From Bradysia coprophila (Eukaryota; Arthropoda; Insecta; Diptera; Sciaridae), in assembly GCF_014529535.1 (NCBI RefSeq), contig NW_023503373.1:3534001-3598000 (forward strand): DNA of 64,000 nucleotides. Direction: 5' to 3'. Position 1 is the stretch's first letter. Every line of letters begins with the position of its first letter. The notes beneath the pieces were generated by a model. It was not told the origin of the DNA and ran no database searches. It saw only the letters and a program-made list of their open reading frames with translations. Positions 1 through 13,030 of this stretch are shown here, piece by piece. A program made the position numbers and the translations under genes.

Positions 1-3000
1 AATTATCGTTTCCCGAGAACATATTTTTGCTCGATTTCTTCTTATTCCGTCGTTTGTTCGTTTTTTGCAATTCGTCTTGTGCAACCGGTGGAGCCATTAT
101 CGGACCAGTGGTTAATAAACAATTCAGGAAATGGCTTATAGCCGCTGATAAGCTCATGAGATCAGTATTTTGCATGTATGCATAGAATAAGTGTTTGGCT
201 GCGCGTAGGATCAGCTCTTGAACCGAAATCGTATGTAGGTATTCCAGTTTCGGTATCTTAGCTAATAGTCCAGCTACTTTTCCTAAGTACCGCATATTGA
301 TACCGCGGCTGTGCAGTGCTTCGGTTAGTGTTGCACCACACATCGGTGCAGACGTATGATCAATGCAATCCCTGACGAAGCTTGGTATTTGTGTTGTAAC
401 CAAAAATGTTGCTGCGTCCACAACCAATTTCCTTTGTTTTTTCAACGAATTCGGTGCGTCTTCGTTTTCCACATGATTTATTCCCGGAGTGAAAACATCC
501 GCATTGAAACGAATATCGAATTCATATTCTTTCAATGAACCGACGGCTGCACAAGCTCGTCTAACAATATCTTTGGAGTCGAGGGTTAGTTTGTCATCGG
601 ACGCAATAGCCTCGGTATATGTTTCCATTAATTTCTTGGCAGCCTCTGTGTTAACTGTGGTGGTTTCCTCTAACGTACCATTGGTTTCTTTTGAATTGTT
701 ATTCGCCTCAGCGGATTCGTTTTCAATAGCTTTTGTGTTTGGCTTATTTTTCTTTTCCTCCTCTTCCTTAAGCATTTTTGCAGCTTTGATTTGCTGCAAA
801 TGAAATGCGGCATATTTAATGAACATAACGTAGCGATCGTCAACGAATGCTTCTAGGAGTTCCTGACGCAAACAACTTAACTTGTGTTTATGCTCAATAG
901 GGAAACCCATTGCAGTAACGTCTTTGACAAGCTCAACATCGATATTCTTGAGGAAGTTTACATCCGGTGGAAAAGTTCGTAGCAAGTCCAAAATGTAATG
1001 ACGACCATCGTTTCCAATAATACCTTTGCAGTCGACGGAAGAGCATATTTCAATCACCTCTTGTTTATCATTTAACACACCATGAGGTAAGATCTTCAAA
1101 TGCTGGCCGGCTTTGCTTAGCATTTCGAAATATTTTTCATGACCCAAAACGGTTTTCCCAAAGTCGATCGAACCGTAAACAACGGATTGCTCTTGCTCGC
1201 GCTCCAAAATGCCAGGAATAATTGACTGAGCTGTGACGCGATAGCCACGATAATCAATAATTACTGTTCCTAATGTGTATAGTCCCTCGACGTCGACAGC
1301 TGAATAAACTCGAACACCGTGCAAATCATTTCTAGGGGCAACGAATGCAGCAGCATCACCGCCGACCTCTTTGTAGTGATCACGAACATCGAAGCCCAAC
1401 GAGAAGAAAATGTTATTCCAGATGAACATTTGCATTTTTGAATCTTCGCCTGGATTTATGGCCATTACATTTCCGTCTATTACAGCCATGGCACCTCGTG
1501 TGGCTGCCGTTACGAAATCACTGTGAACCTTAAATATAGCTCGTTCTCTCATTAGCCGTTCGGGTAACGATTTGCGAGGTAATTCACGCGTTGTCTGCAG
1601 TTCTTCATTCCAATCTCTTGTTTGACCGGGAATGTGCTCCTCATAGCCCAATTTCGATGAGAACGTATCTTCTGCCCTAATAGCATCCAATGTATGATCC
1701 AACGAAGGAGCACACCATGTATAAATTTGATATGGAGTTGCAACGCGTTCAAATGGATGACGAAGTGTGCGTTTCTTTTGCATTTGGGCGAAACTACGTT
1801 TGAACGTTGGTGAGATTTGCGACAATAAATCGATGAGAGAATGGCACAGATGGCTAGGATTTTCCGGTTTCGGATTAAACGATTCCTCAGTCGATTGGTT
1901 TATGTAAAAGCCCCTGGGACAGGCTGTAATGTGTATGCGTTTATCCTCCATTGTAACGACGTACAAATACATCAGATCGCCATGAAGTTTTCTTGGGCCT
2001 GGTGGTGGATTCCACGCCGATGTTGTTAGCACCTTCAACGATGGAGGTCCTTTCGCATTCTTGATTCCAGGTTGAAGTGGAAGTAATGGTTGGTCTTTCG
2101 ACCCAGGCATAATGTACTCGGGTGGTGTACAATCAACACTATCCGGCCGAGATTTTTTCTTTTCCAAATCACCTTGAGTGATCGTGTGCAAAAAAGTCAA
2201 CGAATAACAGTCGACACCGTTAAACGCATCAGCTGGATCCATACACTTTAATAAATCACGCACATGGCGTACGTGGATACGAGCTTCACGCATAGTGTAT
2301 TGCTCCTCTACAACTTTAACAACCGATCCCTCCTTAAGACCTTCGATGTTCTTAAGTTCAGCAAAATTATCCAATGTAACACCATCCAATTGCAACGAAA
2401 AGCACGTACGATGACAGGTGTCTTCGCGATCCATGAGCAATTGATGGATTTCTTGCACTAATTCCATGCTCGACACTTGAATCGATAACGGTTCCATTCC
2501 CGGGCTAACGATCGATATGGTGAAACCGTTGTCTTGCATAATTTCTAGAATATTGGCGTCACTTTTTTCAGTCTTTGCTTCCGAATCGGTGTGCCCGTTT
2601 AAATGCTGATGTTCTGCACCTGCATCACCATTGGCAGTTGATGGACCATTTTCTGCAAGCGATGAATAAATTTGTTTATTTAATGTTCGGCTGACATAGC
2701 TGAATTGCGACGCTGATAGTTACATTTTCAATAATAGAGCTAACAGTATAACGGTTAGATCACCTGTTTTCATACGAACTAATCAAAGCAGCAATTTGGT
2801 AAACATTAAATTACCTAATATTATCCACTTAACAATTTTGAGAGATTTTGAGAGGCTCCTACTCACAATGGTGTGTAGACTGCATTGGCAGTTAAAGAAA
2901 CTAATTACCCTCCAAAAGCCGACTGACCATACAAAGATTAGATTACCTTCGTCTAATCTTAAATCCTAATAATCGAAACAACGTATCGAACAACGCATTT

Positions 3001-3866
3001 TATATGCTAAACTGAGCGAAACCGGCTAATTAAAAATGAAGAGGGAAGATTTTTGTTGGCAGTAAAGAAAACGATTGCCCTGTGCCCTTTGACAACCTTC
3101 GAAAAACCATTTTATTTTACAAGTTTTTCATGGACTCCCTATAAAAGTAAGTCGACATGAAAATGACTTCATTATTCTATTGGGAAGGGAACCTTGAACA
3201 GCACGTGCATTGTGTTGGTAAAACAATATACTGAAATGCACTGACTGATCGTTGACTTATCTAAAAAATCAAATAAACTGAAACACAAATAGAAAAATTA
3301 ACTGTACAAATTCCATGGCACATGCGCTGTCCCTTAGCACAACACAATCATTTGATTAGAGTTATATGGAACTTCACAGTATCAAAGTGAAATTATAATT
3401 CTGAGTAAAACTGTAGAGTAGAACAATATGACAACCTCGGTCACATGTCAGTAAATAATGATTGTTCAAACGAAATCAGTTACGGGGCATTGTCCCAAGG
3501 AAGAATTAAACTTGGAAAAATCTGCATGAGATAATTTTCATAAAAATGTTGCAATCGAAAAATATTGGTTATGAAAGCGAGTTATGGTGTGCGAGTACCA
3601 TTACGTAACTCCATGTTAAACCAGGCGTAATTTTTTTTTTTTGTAAAAAAATGATTAGACAAAAACTTGATTCGGTCCGGTTTTTAAACTATTCAAATGA
3701 TCGAATTCCGTACATACTGATAACATTCACTTCCTATTTTACCTTTATTCGACTTATTCTCTTCCATCACATTGGATGTCGGCATTGAGTCGATGTGCGA
3801 TTTTTCCGATTTATTCAATGCATTTTCCGGTTTACACTGAGCATCGTTTGCAGTTCCCAATGCCAT
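1..3866 (-). CDS. clu: Clueless / clustered mitochondria protein (CLUH), 5' part of gene
   Basis: Cytosolic RNA-binding protein that binds mRNAs of nuclear-encoded mitochondrial proteins and is needed for normal mitochondrial distribution. Exon 1 is 3743-3866 (ATG at 3866; begins [19 protein letters not shown]) and ends in GTAAAA. Exon 2 starts at 2652 after a TTGCAG acceptor and stays open to base 1, so about 925 residues are present. Visible in order: a Ser/Asn-rich acidic N-terminus; the ubiquitin-like N-terminal domain (around residues 80-160); the Clu domain with [21 protein letters not shown] and [21 protein letters not shown]-type segments; and a charged linker rich in KEEEEKKNK and NSKE repeats. 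The C-terminal TPR part lies outside the window, since family members are about 1,300-1,450 residues. The 1,090-base intron 1 (2653-3742) shows no other gene. Identification rests on conserved family sequence and I am confident of it. Confidence 0.95.
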
Positions 3867-4867
3867 AGCCACTTATCTGTCCACAGCACTTGTTCGATTG
3901 TATTTACTTTAAGTATTTATTCAGAAATCTACCGATAAACACAAACCAAAAAAATTTACAATTTTTGTGCACCCCAGAGATCTTTGCAGAGTGAAGAACG
4001 GGCAACTTGAGAGAATAAACATTTTGACTTGACTTTATTTTAGTTCAATGCATTCACAATGTTCCATATGGACAGTGTTTGAAATTTGAAGGAAAGATAA
4101 GCGAATTTTTGAAAATTGAATGTATACGACATGGAAATTATCTTTGGGTACTGGAATCGTTTCGTTAAAGATCACGTTCAGTTACAAATAGTCATAATTA
4201 GGGAGAGACAATTTAATTAATTTTTTCTTTCGGATTCCCAACTTGTTCACGAATTATCCAGGCCAAAGCACCTAGCAGGGAAATACTCTATTACCCTGCT
4301 AGGTGCTTTGTCCAGGCTGATAACAAAAAGACGTGCGACGTTCCGTTTTTGATCGATTTTGTTAGGCCGAAACATCCTCGAAAAGACTAGACTGCTAAAG
4401 CAGTATTAGTAGTAAATTCAGTAATGGAAATAATGTTGACAGTACCACCCTTCAGAAAAGCAGAATTTGTAGCTGGATAACTATATCCAAAATACATCCC
4501 GTATCTTGACCTTTCTATCCTTTCGCTATACATATTCTATTTATCGACAACGACGACAAAAATTGGTCATCTTAAATGATTGCATGCATAACGAATTGCC
4601 AATTGATACGCCAAAGTGTTTTATTATACAGAATCTAACAAACTTCAGCAAAGCGCTGCTTTTATTGACTTATTCTTTTTCGATTTATGCTTGGACAAAT
4701 GAAATACATAGAATTATAGAATTGAGGTGCAATATGCCGATGAATCGGAACAAAATTGTTTTTATTTTTATTTTGATTGAACCGAAATGTTATTTTGTTA
4801 GCACCACACGGAAAAAGCCACACAAAAAATTCGTTCACTGGCTCATCGATACAATACTCGTGATGAT
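3867..4867. other. Intergenic spacer between SdhA and clu
   Basis: AT-rich spacer holding the presumed SdhA 3' UTR (right side) and clu promoter (left side). Both genes are transcribed to the left. The one structured element is the perfect hairpin at 4265-4309. A 121-codon plus-strand frame here has no recognisable protein features. Confidence 0.6.
4265..4309. repeat. Perfect 16-bp-arm hairpin
   Basis: AAAGCACCTAGCAGGG at 4265-4280 is exactly complementary to CCCTGCTAGGTGCTTT at 4294-4309, with a 13-base AT-rich loop. Weaker pairing continues outward through CCAGG-like sequence for several more bases. The size is compatible with a miRNA precursor or a small foldback repeat. The sequence alone does not decide which. 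Confidence 0.7.
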
Positions 4868-7389
4868 TTAATACGATCGAATGGCTGGAGGTACAGTCTT
4901 CATTTCATCGTCTAGCGTTTTATCAATAACTGGTCGGTAATCGATGCGTACATTGCCGCTCGGTTCAACCCAGGCCAATGTATGTTTACGCCAATGTTCG
5001 GTTATCGGTTTCTTTGTTTGTCCTTCAAGTGGTTTGCTGTAATCCTGAAAATCGTCGAAACGTTGCACTGTCAGCCGAATGTTCAAATATTTTTCTAAGA
5101 ACAGAACTTACATATTCATCGAGTCGAGTTTGGAAATCTTCGCGAGCGTGTGCACCTCGTGACTCCTTACGATTTTCAGCTCCGACAATAGTGGCCATAG
5201 CATTGCTGAGTAAGTTTTGCAACTCTAACGTTTCAACCAGATCTGAGTTCCATACCAAGGTCCTAACAAATCAAAACAAATTAAACATCCGATGCATTCG
5301 GGTAGGGCTAATGGATTGACTCACTTATCGATTACAACAATATCGTCGAATTCCTTGTAAATTTTCTTCATTTTTTCGACACCTTCTTTAAGTACTGGAC
5401 CGTCACGGAATACAGCCGCGTGTTCTTGCATGCATCGTTGCATCTTAAGTCGAAGATCAGCCGTTTTGATAGTACCATTTTTGTAGCGTAATCTGTCCAA
5501 ATTTCCTACAGACGTTTCACCAGCGTTGCTTTTGACTTCGGGCACCCGTTCTCCTGGTCTGTGTTTCTCGGCAATCGTCTTGGCAACACCACGTCCGAAT
5601 ACTACCAAATCAAGCAGTGAATTTGCACCAAGTCGATTGGCGCCATGTACAGATGAACAACCAGCTTCACCTGCTGCATACAGTCCCGGAACGATTGTAT
5701 CTTTTCCGTTGCTGTCGATTGTTAGAGCTTCTCCTCGATAATTTGTCGGTACGCCACCCATATTGTAATGAACCGTTGGAATAACCGGGATGGGTTCTCG
5801 TGTTACATCAACACCAGCGAAAATCATGGCTGTCTCAGAAATACCTGGCAAGCGTTGTGCCAATTGTTCTGCTGGCAAATGATGAAGTTGAAGATGCACA
5901 TGATCTTTGTGTGGTCCAATACCACGACCTTCACGAATTTCTATTGTCATTGAACGGGACACAACGTCACGTGATGCTAAATCCTTGGCAACCGGTGCGT
6001 AACGTTCCATAAAGCGTTCTCCTTTCGAGTTAATCAAATAGCCACCTTCACCACGACATCCTTCGGTTATAAGACAGCCAGCTCCGTAGATTCCTGTGCG
6101 CAAGTATGATGAAAAAGTCGATTAATGAGATGGATCAGTCAATTGAAGAAAGTTTACCTGTCGGATGGAACTGTACGAACTCCATATCTTCGCAAGGAAG
6201 ATTCTGACGACTAACCATGGCGGTTCCATCTCCAGTACATGTGTGAGCCGATGTACACGAGAAATACGCACGTCCATAACCTCCAGTGGCTAGAACAGTA
6301 CTGTTTGCTCGGAATCTGTTCAACAAAAACGAGACGAAACTCATCTATGAACTCGTGACTAACGGTCAGCGATTTACCTGTGAATTGATCCATCTTCAAT
6401 GCAAATGGCAATGACACCCTTGCACACATTGTCCTCATAGATCAAATCTAACGCAAAATATTCCACAAAGTAATGACAGTCATAGTTCAATGATTGGCCA
6501 TACAATGTATGAAGAAGCGAATGTCCGGTACGATCAGCTACAGCACAGCATCGATGTGCCTGACCACCTTTGCCATAGTTATAACTCTGTCCACCAAATG
6601 CGCGCTGATAGATTTTTCCATCCTTTGTGCGAGAAAATGGCATTCCATAATTTTCCAGTTCGATAACAGCTTTCGGTGCTTCTCGGGCCATGTAATGAAT
6701 GGCATCTTGATCCCCCAACCAATCGGATCCTTTCACCGTGTCGTAGCAATGCCATTTCCAATCATCCGGTTCCATGTTACCCAAAGCTGCATTGATTCCT
6801 CCTTGCGCTGCGATTGTATGTGATCGAGTTGGAAACAATTTGGTGATGACTGCAGTTTTGAAACCTTCAGCTACAAGACCAAAAGCTGCTCTGAGACCAG
6901 CTCCGCCTATGTCAAACGTTAAGATGTTAATCTGCAAAATTCACCAAATATTAAGGGATAGCTTACCAGCTCCAACGACAATAGCATCGAATTCATGGTC
7001 TACAACTGGATATTCCTTGGAAATCGCGTCCGAATTAACTTTGGCATTATGTTGTCGTTGTGAATAGTGTATGTTTCGAGATATGATTGGTGAAACGCGC
7101 AACTGTAAAAGGGAAATAGTCTTATGACAACAAAATTGAGGTACTTCTACGTATCTAAATCATGGGACTTGGCGTCAAAGACGATTTGTGACGGATCAGA
7201 CGTAAAAGAAAAGGATGCAAGGGCATTTTAGCGATTAAAAAATTGGCAATAACATTAGGCCCGTATCAATTAATTTTTGTTACATAACGAAAGAAAAATT
7301 GCTGGTGTTTTTGAAATTTTCACAACATTTCGTACCATTTGACTGGCATTTCGCACAAACATTGATGAAACTCTTGTGATTCCACTCAT
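4868..7389 (-). CDS. SdhA: Succinate dehydrogenase flavoprotein subunit, mitochondrial
   Basis: Catalytic FAD subunit of complex II; it oxidises succinate to fumarate in the mitochondrial matrix. Seven exons: 7336-7389, 6967-7102, 6378-6906, 6158-6315, 5325-6093, 5112-5262, 4868-5044, giving 657 residues, the usual family length. The N-terminus ([18 protein letters not shown]) has the basic, Ser-rich character of a mitochondrial presequence. The Rossmann FAD motif is [15 protein letters not shown], and [15 protein letters not shown] carries the His (about residue 93) that covalently binds FAD. Active-site segments visible include [22 protein letters not shown] and [20 protein letters not shown]. 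The exon 3 acceptor was placed at 6907-6908 because only that choice restores [12 protein letters not shown], leaving a 60-base intron. The C-terminus [15 protein letters not shown] is canonical. Confidence 0.97.
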
Positions 7390-9539
7390 AGTGGACTTAT
7401 TGTTATATTCACAGCAGGTTAAAGTGAGATTTAAAAAATATTTTCACAAAATATCACCGATCCACAAAAAAATGCTTGCGACACACGGCAAATGGGAAAA
7501 GTCTTTTGACATTTTCATTTGACAATCGCTGTACTAGAATTACCTGCAAAGTCGACACTGTTGGCACACGAATTTTGAATATGTACTTGTGTTGAATGAG
7601 TTTGCTTGTTGTTATGTGTCCCTTACAACACCGGTAATTTTGATATGCAATGGATAGTGTAGCTTCTTCAAGCTTTCACATATGTCAGAATTATAGAATC
7701 TTTTACTTCGTTTGATTTATGAATTTTCATAAGGTTGATTCAAAGTCTTTTAGTGGTTTAGTTTAAACATTAGTTTTTCTATTATGAACCATGGTTCTTG
7801 GCTTATTTTTATCGTGAACAGATAAAATATAGTTTCGAAAAGGCCTGAATTTGTGTCACTTCTTATTGTAGAGAAATATTAGCTCGACGTTTCACTATTT
7901 CTTTTCTCTGGAAATAAAAAAAAAACTAACGAAAATAATTTCCAAGGCAGTAGCCAGTCTCCAACGTCAAGGGGCGCAACGACAAAAAATACATATGGAG
8001 AAAACTAAAAAACTATAGCGTTCTAGCTGGCTATGCCGATGATATTTTGATTGTAAATTGTATACTTCATTCTTTACCTTTGCCTCTCTAGCAGAGAGTA
8101 CCTACATCTTACGAAGACTTCGTAACGAAAACAAAATCTTTGAATCGATCTCATTCTATGACTTGTTATTTGCACAACATTTAGATTTTGTCCTAAAATT
8201 ATCAAATCAAAAAGAGGTATTAAGGACTAAGGAGACAAAAATTATGTCTGCATTACCTCGTTTAAAAAATGAAATCCTTTTCGTTGATGATCCTCAGCCG
8301 TGGTTCATGAATAAAAATGATTTCAATAACACCAAATCGCTTATTAACAACCTTTGTCTCTGATCGTACAGTGAAGTACAGGTCCACAAGATATATATTT
8401 ATTATCACGTTTCAGGTCTTTTAAAAAGATTTTCATCTTTAGATAAATTAAACAACAAAGAATTAGCACTTCACAGCTCGAGACATAAAATTATAATCAT
8501 TGACTCTGTTCCACACAGTGATGAACGAATGCAATTTAATTTTTATCTTTCAGAAACACTGATTGGTTAGGTAGTTTTTCGTTCATAAAATAATCGTGAT
8601 TCATTAATTGACGAACAGGGTGAAGCGGATTCTTTGGACTTTATTTTTAAGTGCTTGGTTCTAATCCTAATGGGCAAATAGAGGTGTTTGATGTAAGATC
8701 AGTTGTGTTGATGTGTCCCTAGACATTACGCTACATTCAAAGTTCAGTACTCGGAAAAAAAATTTACTTGAAAGTCAAAAAATTTCTACCCAATCGGGTG
8801 CAAGACTTTTTCTTTCAATTTAATTCTAATTCTTTTAAAAAATCCTAATTTGTAAATTTAGAAATTAAGGAATTTTTGATGAATTTTATGGAATTTTTAA
8901 GAATTAAATTCCTAAAATTAGGCTAAAATTAAAAAAATTTTAAAACAAATTCGGCTGCACCCTATTGATAAGTGATGGCAAAAAAACATCTACATTGTGT
9001 TGTTCTTTCTTCTAAAACAGAACAAAATGTAAAACATAAGTCACACACACATCATTCACATTCTATGAGTTTATGACAATAATGCCTCCTATCAGTTGTT
9101 CAATTTATACAATCAATTTTCTTCAATAAAGACCAAAGGTCTCAATCGTATATGAATATTCCCTGTCTCGAGTCACGTATCATTTATTGAAGAATAGTCA
9201 GGGAAACACTGTGTGTGTATGTATCTTACGATTACTGTTGGTTGCGTATAGTGGGTACAAGGTAGCTTCTACATTTTAAATATGAAGATTAACAGAGAAA
9301 TGAAATTTTTAGTAATAATAGTGAGAATAAGCTAGACTCAGACAAGTGTTAAATTTCAGCGAAGAACAACTGACTTTCATTGATGAAGTTTGTTCAACAC
9401 TCAACACTCAGACTCTGAAAGTATTAAGCGCCGCGTCATGACTCATATTAAGCCAATGAAATCAATGAATTTAGACGAATGTAAAAAATATATAGTACAA
9501 TTAAAGATAAGGACCCTGCAACTTTTAACAACTGTGAAT
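7390..9539. other. Gene-poor region upstream of SdhA
   Basis: Contains the presumed SdhA promoter next to 7390 and then AT-rich sequence. At about 7948-8039 there is a weak inverted repeat (GGCAGTAGCCAG / CTGGCTATGCC) that may be a small degenerate element. One copy of a dispersed motif (AATCTTTTACTTC) sits at about 7697-7709. I see no convincing gene. A 101-codon frame at 8058-8363 has no recognisable features. Confidence 0.5.
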
Positions 9540-9550
9540 ATCTAAATAAT

Positions 9551-10679
9551 GAGAGTACGTAAGAATGAGAGGTTGGACAACGGCAGTCACAGAGAACGGA
9601 CGTGTTTATGCGTTGCTCTCTAAAAGTGTTTCTTTTGTGTGGCTGTGTGTGAATTCATTTTCGATTTTGTCTAATTTCTGTGCCAACTTTTACGGCTTTG
9701 GTGTTTTTATTTTGCTGTAATGGTTAAATGGTGAAATTATTTTAAAGGTTTTATTAACGAAGTCAAAGTGTTGTTCTCGTAGGTCATTTTATCTTTGATC
9801 AATAAAGTCGTTCTCGCCTCATTGTGCGATATCAACAATTGTGTTATTTCCTTTGTTATTTAACATGTGCTTCGTGGCGTCGGTGTACGGATTAACAATC
9901 GACTCTACCAGAAGCTAATGCTAAATTACGTGCTCGATTAATGTACGAAAATGACACATTGCCGTATGGCATCTGGCAGTCAATTTTAGTGCAGGTAAGG
10001 TACAAACGCCTCGGGTTCTCATTTGACACCCCAAAACCACATAGCAAATTTTTACAAATTTGCTGTGGTACAATCCCAAGATACAGAAACTATCTTGTAC
10101 TCCAAAATGACCGCGAGGTTTAACAGATCTATTGATTGATACGTTGTATGGATGTCAAGGGATATGACGAAATACGAATCATTCAAACGGTACAACCTGC
10201 AACGCCAGAACGAGTTCAGTCACATGGTGGCATGGCGATTTATACGAAGAGGCAACTCATGGCCTATGGTGATTAGACACTTGCTATTACCTAAAACTAA
10301 TAGCCGTAACCGTAACAAAGTCGGAAATATCAAAAAACCCAACATTCGCGTTCTCCATAAAAGAAACCATATCGACATAATGTCAATAGTAGAAAGAGCT
10401 ACAACATGACAATGTTGATAGCGCCATCTTTGGGAAAATGTACAGGTCAATTAGTGATGGTTGTGGTATTCGCATACCACCCACGGCTTGGAGAATTCAC
10501 AACGTATGGGACGTTAACACACGGTCGATTTGTGAACAATCTAAGTCGGGAGAGATATGATGTAAAATCACAGTACATATGATCAAGAGACTTGTACAAT
10601 AGCACAACAGGCCCATCTGAGGCTTAGGTGCTGGGCTTACACCCTCCCATCTAATCTAATCTAATCTAATCTAATCTAA
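9551..10679 (+). mobile_element. Short non-LTR-type retroposon ending in (TCTAA)n
   Basis: The right end is a tail of six TCTAA units (10650-10679), preceded by a GC-richer segment ending CTTACACCCTCCCA, the style of end seen in insect non-LTR retroposons. The 11-mer ATCTAAATAAT occurs at 9540-9550 and again at 10674-10684, which fits a target-site duplication, although its left half overlaps the tail unit. Inside are two short frames (9941-10123 and 10152-10409) in which I cannot recognise reverse transcriptase. It could be a SINE-like or internally deleted LINE derivative. The exact left end is inferred from the direct repeat only. Confidence 0.45.
10650..10679 (+). repeat. (TCTAA)6 microsatellite
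   Basis: Six perfect tandem TCTAA units, probably the 3' tail of the retroposon described just upstream. Confidence 0.85.
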
Positions 10680-10966
10680 ATAATATCTCACATTATCTAT
10701 ATTATCTATCTAATATCTCAAAATCTCCAAAAACACAAAATGATTCGACCAAGGATCACTGATTTGCTTGATTTCTACTTACTTTCCGTGTGAAGGACAA
10801 AATTGAATTTTTTCACAGCACTGCTTCTAGCATGAACATAAAACATATTCGGAGGCTGATGAAATCACAGTACTTTTTGTTGAGTGGAAACATACTTAAG
10901 AAGGAAACTTATCGTCACTGAAGAATAACACTCACAGTACTTTCAATTAAAATACAAGAATAATAT

Positions 10967-11171
10967 CAACGCACTTCAAGCACCAGTGTATCACACAACT
11001 GCAAAACACTGTAAAAAACCACTTCACACAAAATACTACTGTATTTGGCAGATGTCGACTATGATCCCTTTTGATTGAAGGCAACGCACTTCAAGCATCA
11101 GCGGTAATCTAAATAGGGTACTGATTAGGGTATTCGGCAGTTGTCGACTATGATCACTTCTGCTTGAAGTG
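10967..11171. repeat. Imperfect tandem duplication, unit about 90-115 bp
   Basis: CAACGCACTTCAAGCA occurs at about 10967 and 11082. A second block, GTATT[T/C]GGCAG..GTCGACTATGATC, occurs at about 11041 and 11129. The order is kept, so this is a diverged direct duplication and not independent insertions. Confidence 0.65.
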
Positions 11172-12201
11172 AGTTGATGGTATTTTAGTAACAGAATAAA
11201 CTATCAACTACCGGAAAACACTCATAATGATAGAGATATCTCTTCAGAGCATTGGTTCCAACGTAGCACTGTCAAGCAAGAGTGCTATGGTTCCAATTAA
11301 TTTGCGCCTATTATAGCAGAATGGGAACGCTCGTTCACACCAATAAAGTAGAAGATTGATCAAACCTTTGAATATAACTTAATCAAGAAAATTAAAAGAT
11401 TTGACGACGAGGACTTGAAAAAACACATGTAAAATGATGACAATTTACTTAGATAAAATAAAAAAAAACTCTAAGGACTTGATATGCATGTCACGACGCC
11501 CGAACAAATTGCCGAGTTTTTCGATTTTGTATGAAAAGACGCACATACGGCTATTCATCTGTTATCGATAACGATAATAAAAATAATGACAAGCTTTGGA
11601 TAATACGGTCATTCATATGGTAAAATGTATTTTAAAAAAATGAAGCACAAGATTCGAAATCAACATATTAAAAATACTTTGATCGATGGAAGTAATAGAC
11701 CAGATAATAATATACTGGTCATATGCTTGCCGTCTGTTACATGTTAAAGCACATTAATAAATATTTTTCGCAATGCTCTCGCGAACGAAGACCCCTAATC
11801 TTAAAGGTGACTCATTTTCGCTAGGCATTTCACGGCCAAGCAACTCTCTCTAATGAGAGGTGAAATCTGTATCAATCGACACACTAATCGAATCTCGAAT
11901 GTTTAAACTTTGTTGGAGAATGGACAGCTACTGATTTACGTTCTCAATATCAGAGAGAACAAAACAAAATTCTGCACACAATTGTTCAAAATTACTGTGA
12001 AAATGATATTTTGTTGTCATTCAGATAATCATTTTCTCCCCTAAAATGGCGGGTTAAGCCATATTGGGTGATAAAATGATCATTTTCTCACCTAAAATGG
12101 CTGAATACCAAAACACGATTTTTATTTTATTTTCTTTAAAGTGGACAAAAATGTCGTTTTTCGCAAAACGCAAGCATGAAAAACGTTGTGTTCACCTCGG
12201 T
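11172..12201. other. AT-rich spacer with no gene seen
   Basis: No supported coding region. Two related copies of a CATTTTCTC[C/A]CCTAAAATGGC sequence at about 12030 and 12091 form a short direct repeat. Confidence 0.5.
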
Positions 12202-12273
12202 GAGAAATAGGAAATTCCACCTTGAGCGAATTGTGGACCTCGCTTCGTTCTTGGTGAAATTTCCTATTTTCTC
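12202..12273. repeat. Foldback (hairpin) element with GC-rich loop
   Basis: GAGAAATAGGAAATTCCACC at the left is complementary, with small gaps, to GGTGAAATTTCCTATTTTCTC at the right. The loop contains CCTCGCTTCG. The sequence AACAAATAACTATTT just downstream recurs near another foldback at about 30093. Confidence 0.7.
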
Positions 12274-13030
12274 TGCTTGGTTAACAAATAACTATTTGGA
12301 CACCCCTGAAAATTGAGTTGGAACAAATGACAAATGAAAGAAGTTTATTTCACAATCAAAATGGATTTAAATCACATGTGTGCCTACGACGTCCGTAATG
12401 AATTGAAAAAAAAAACGGGGACTCGTTACCAACGGAAGTTCGGCAGAGATACGGGCTAGCTTACAAGCCGACCTTGGTGAGTTTTTATTTTTATTAAAAA
12501 AGTGCTACAAGTTTAATGTGTTGATGTCGCTGATGAAAAAAGTGCGGGAGCCGAGAACCTCGTTCACGGGAAGTTTAACAGTTGTACACATGATGTATAA
12601 CTCAAAAACTGTTGAATTTTACATAATTATACATAAAACAAGATATTTTACACTTTTACACTACCATCAGCAGTGTATTTGATATTTTCCAATCTCATGC
12701 AATGATTTATGCAACAGAAGAATCTAGAGTTTGCAAATTTGGCATAATTACGATGCTGAGCAGCATAAGCAACCATTTTATGCAATTCAATGGCTCTACC
12801 GACCGTAACAAAGTCGTGACATGTAATAGTCTTGCAGTCGTAACCGTGTCGTCTCCATCTATGACTTCCATAGATATCCTTTCTGTACCAGATTTAGATT
12901 CCATTTTAGTCGTAGATATATGCGCAAGAAGCCCGAAAGAAAAATCAGCCCACTTCGCCTAACCTACCTTATCTAACATCAAATTACGTACAATGTTTTT
13001 CTTCAGGAGAACAATGTCTTATTCTTTCAG

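Noticed and set aside
4506-4871. 121-codon plus-strand open frame overlapping the SdhA 3' end
   Set aside because: Overlaps the antisense of SdhA exon 7 and the AT-rich 3' spacer. No domain, no splice partners, composition of random AT-rich DNA.
8058-8363. 101-codon plus-strand frame
   Set aside because: No recognisable features and in an AT-rich spacer; the start context and surroundings give no support.
12702-12962. Overlapping frames on both strands, the minus one with a plausible start (MESKSGTERI..)
   Set aside because: Neither strand gives a recognisable protein or clear splice partner. The GTAGGTTAGGC-like sequence beside it suggests repeat DNA but is too short to name.
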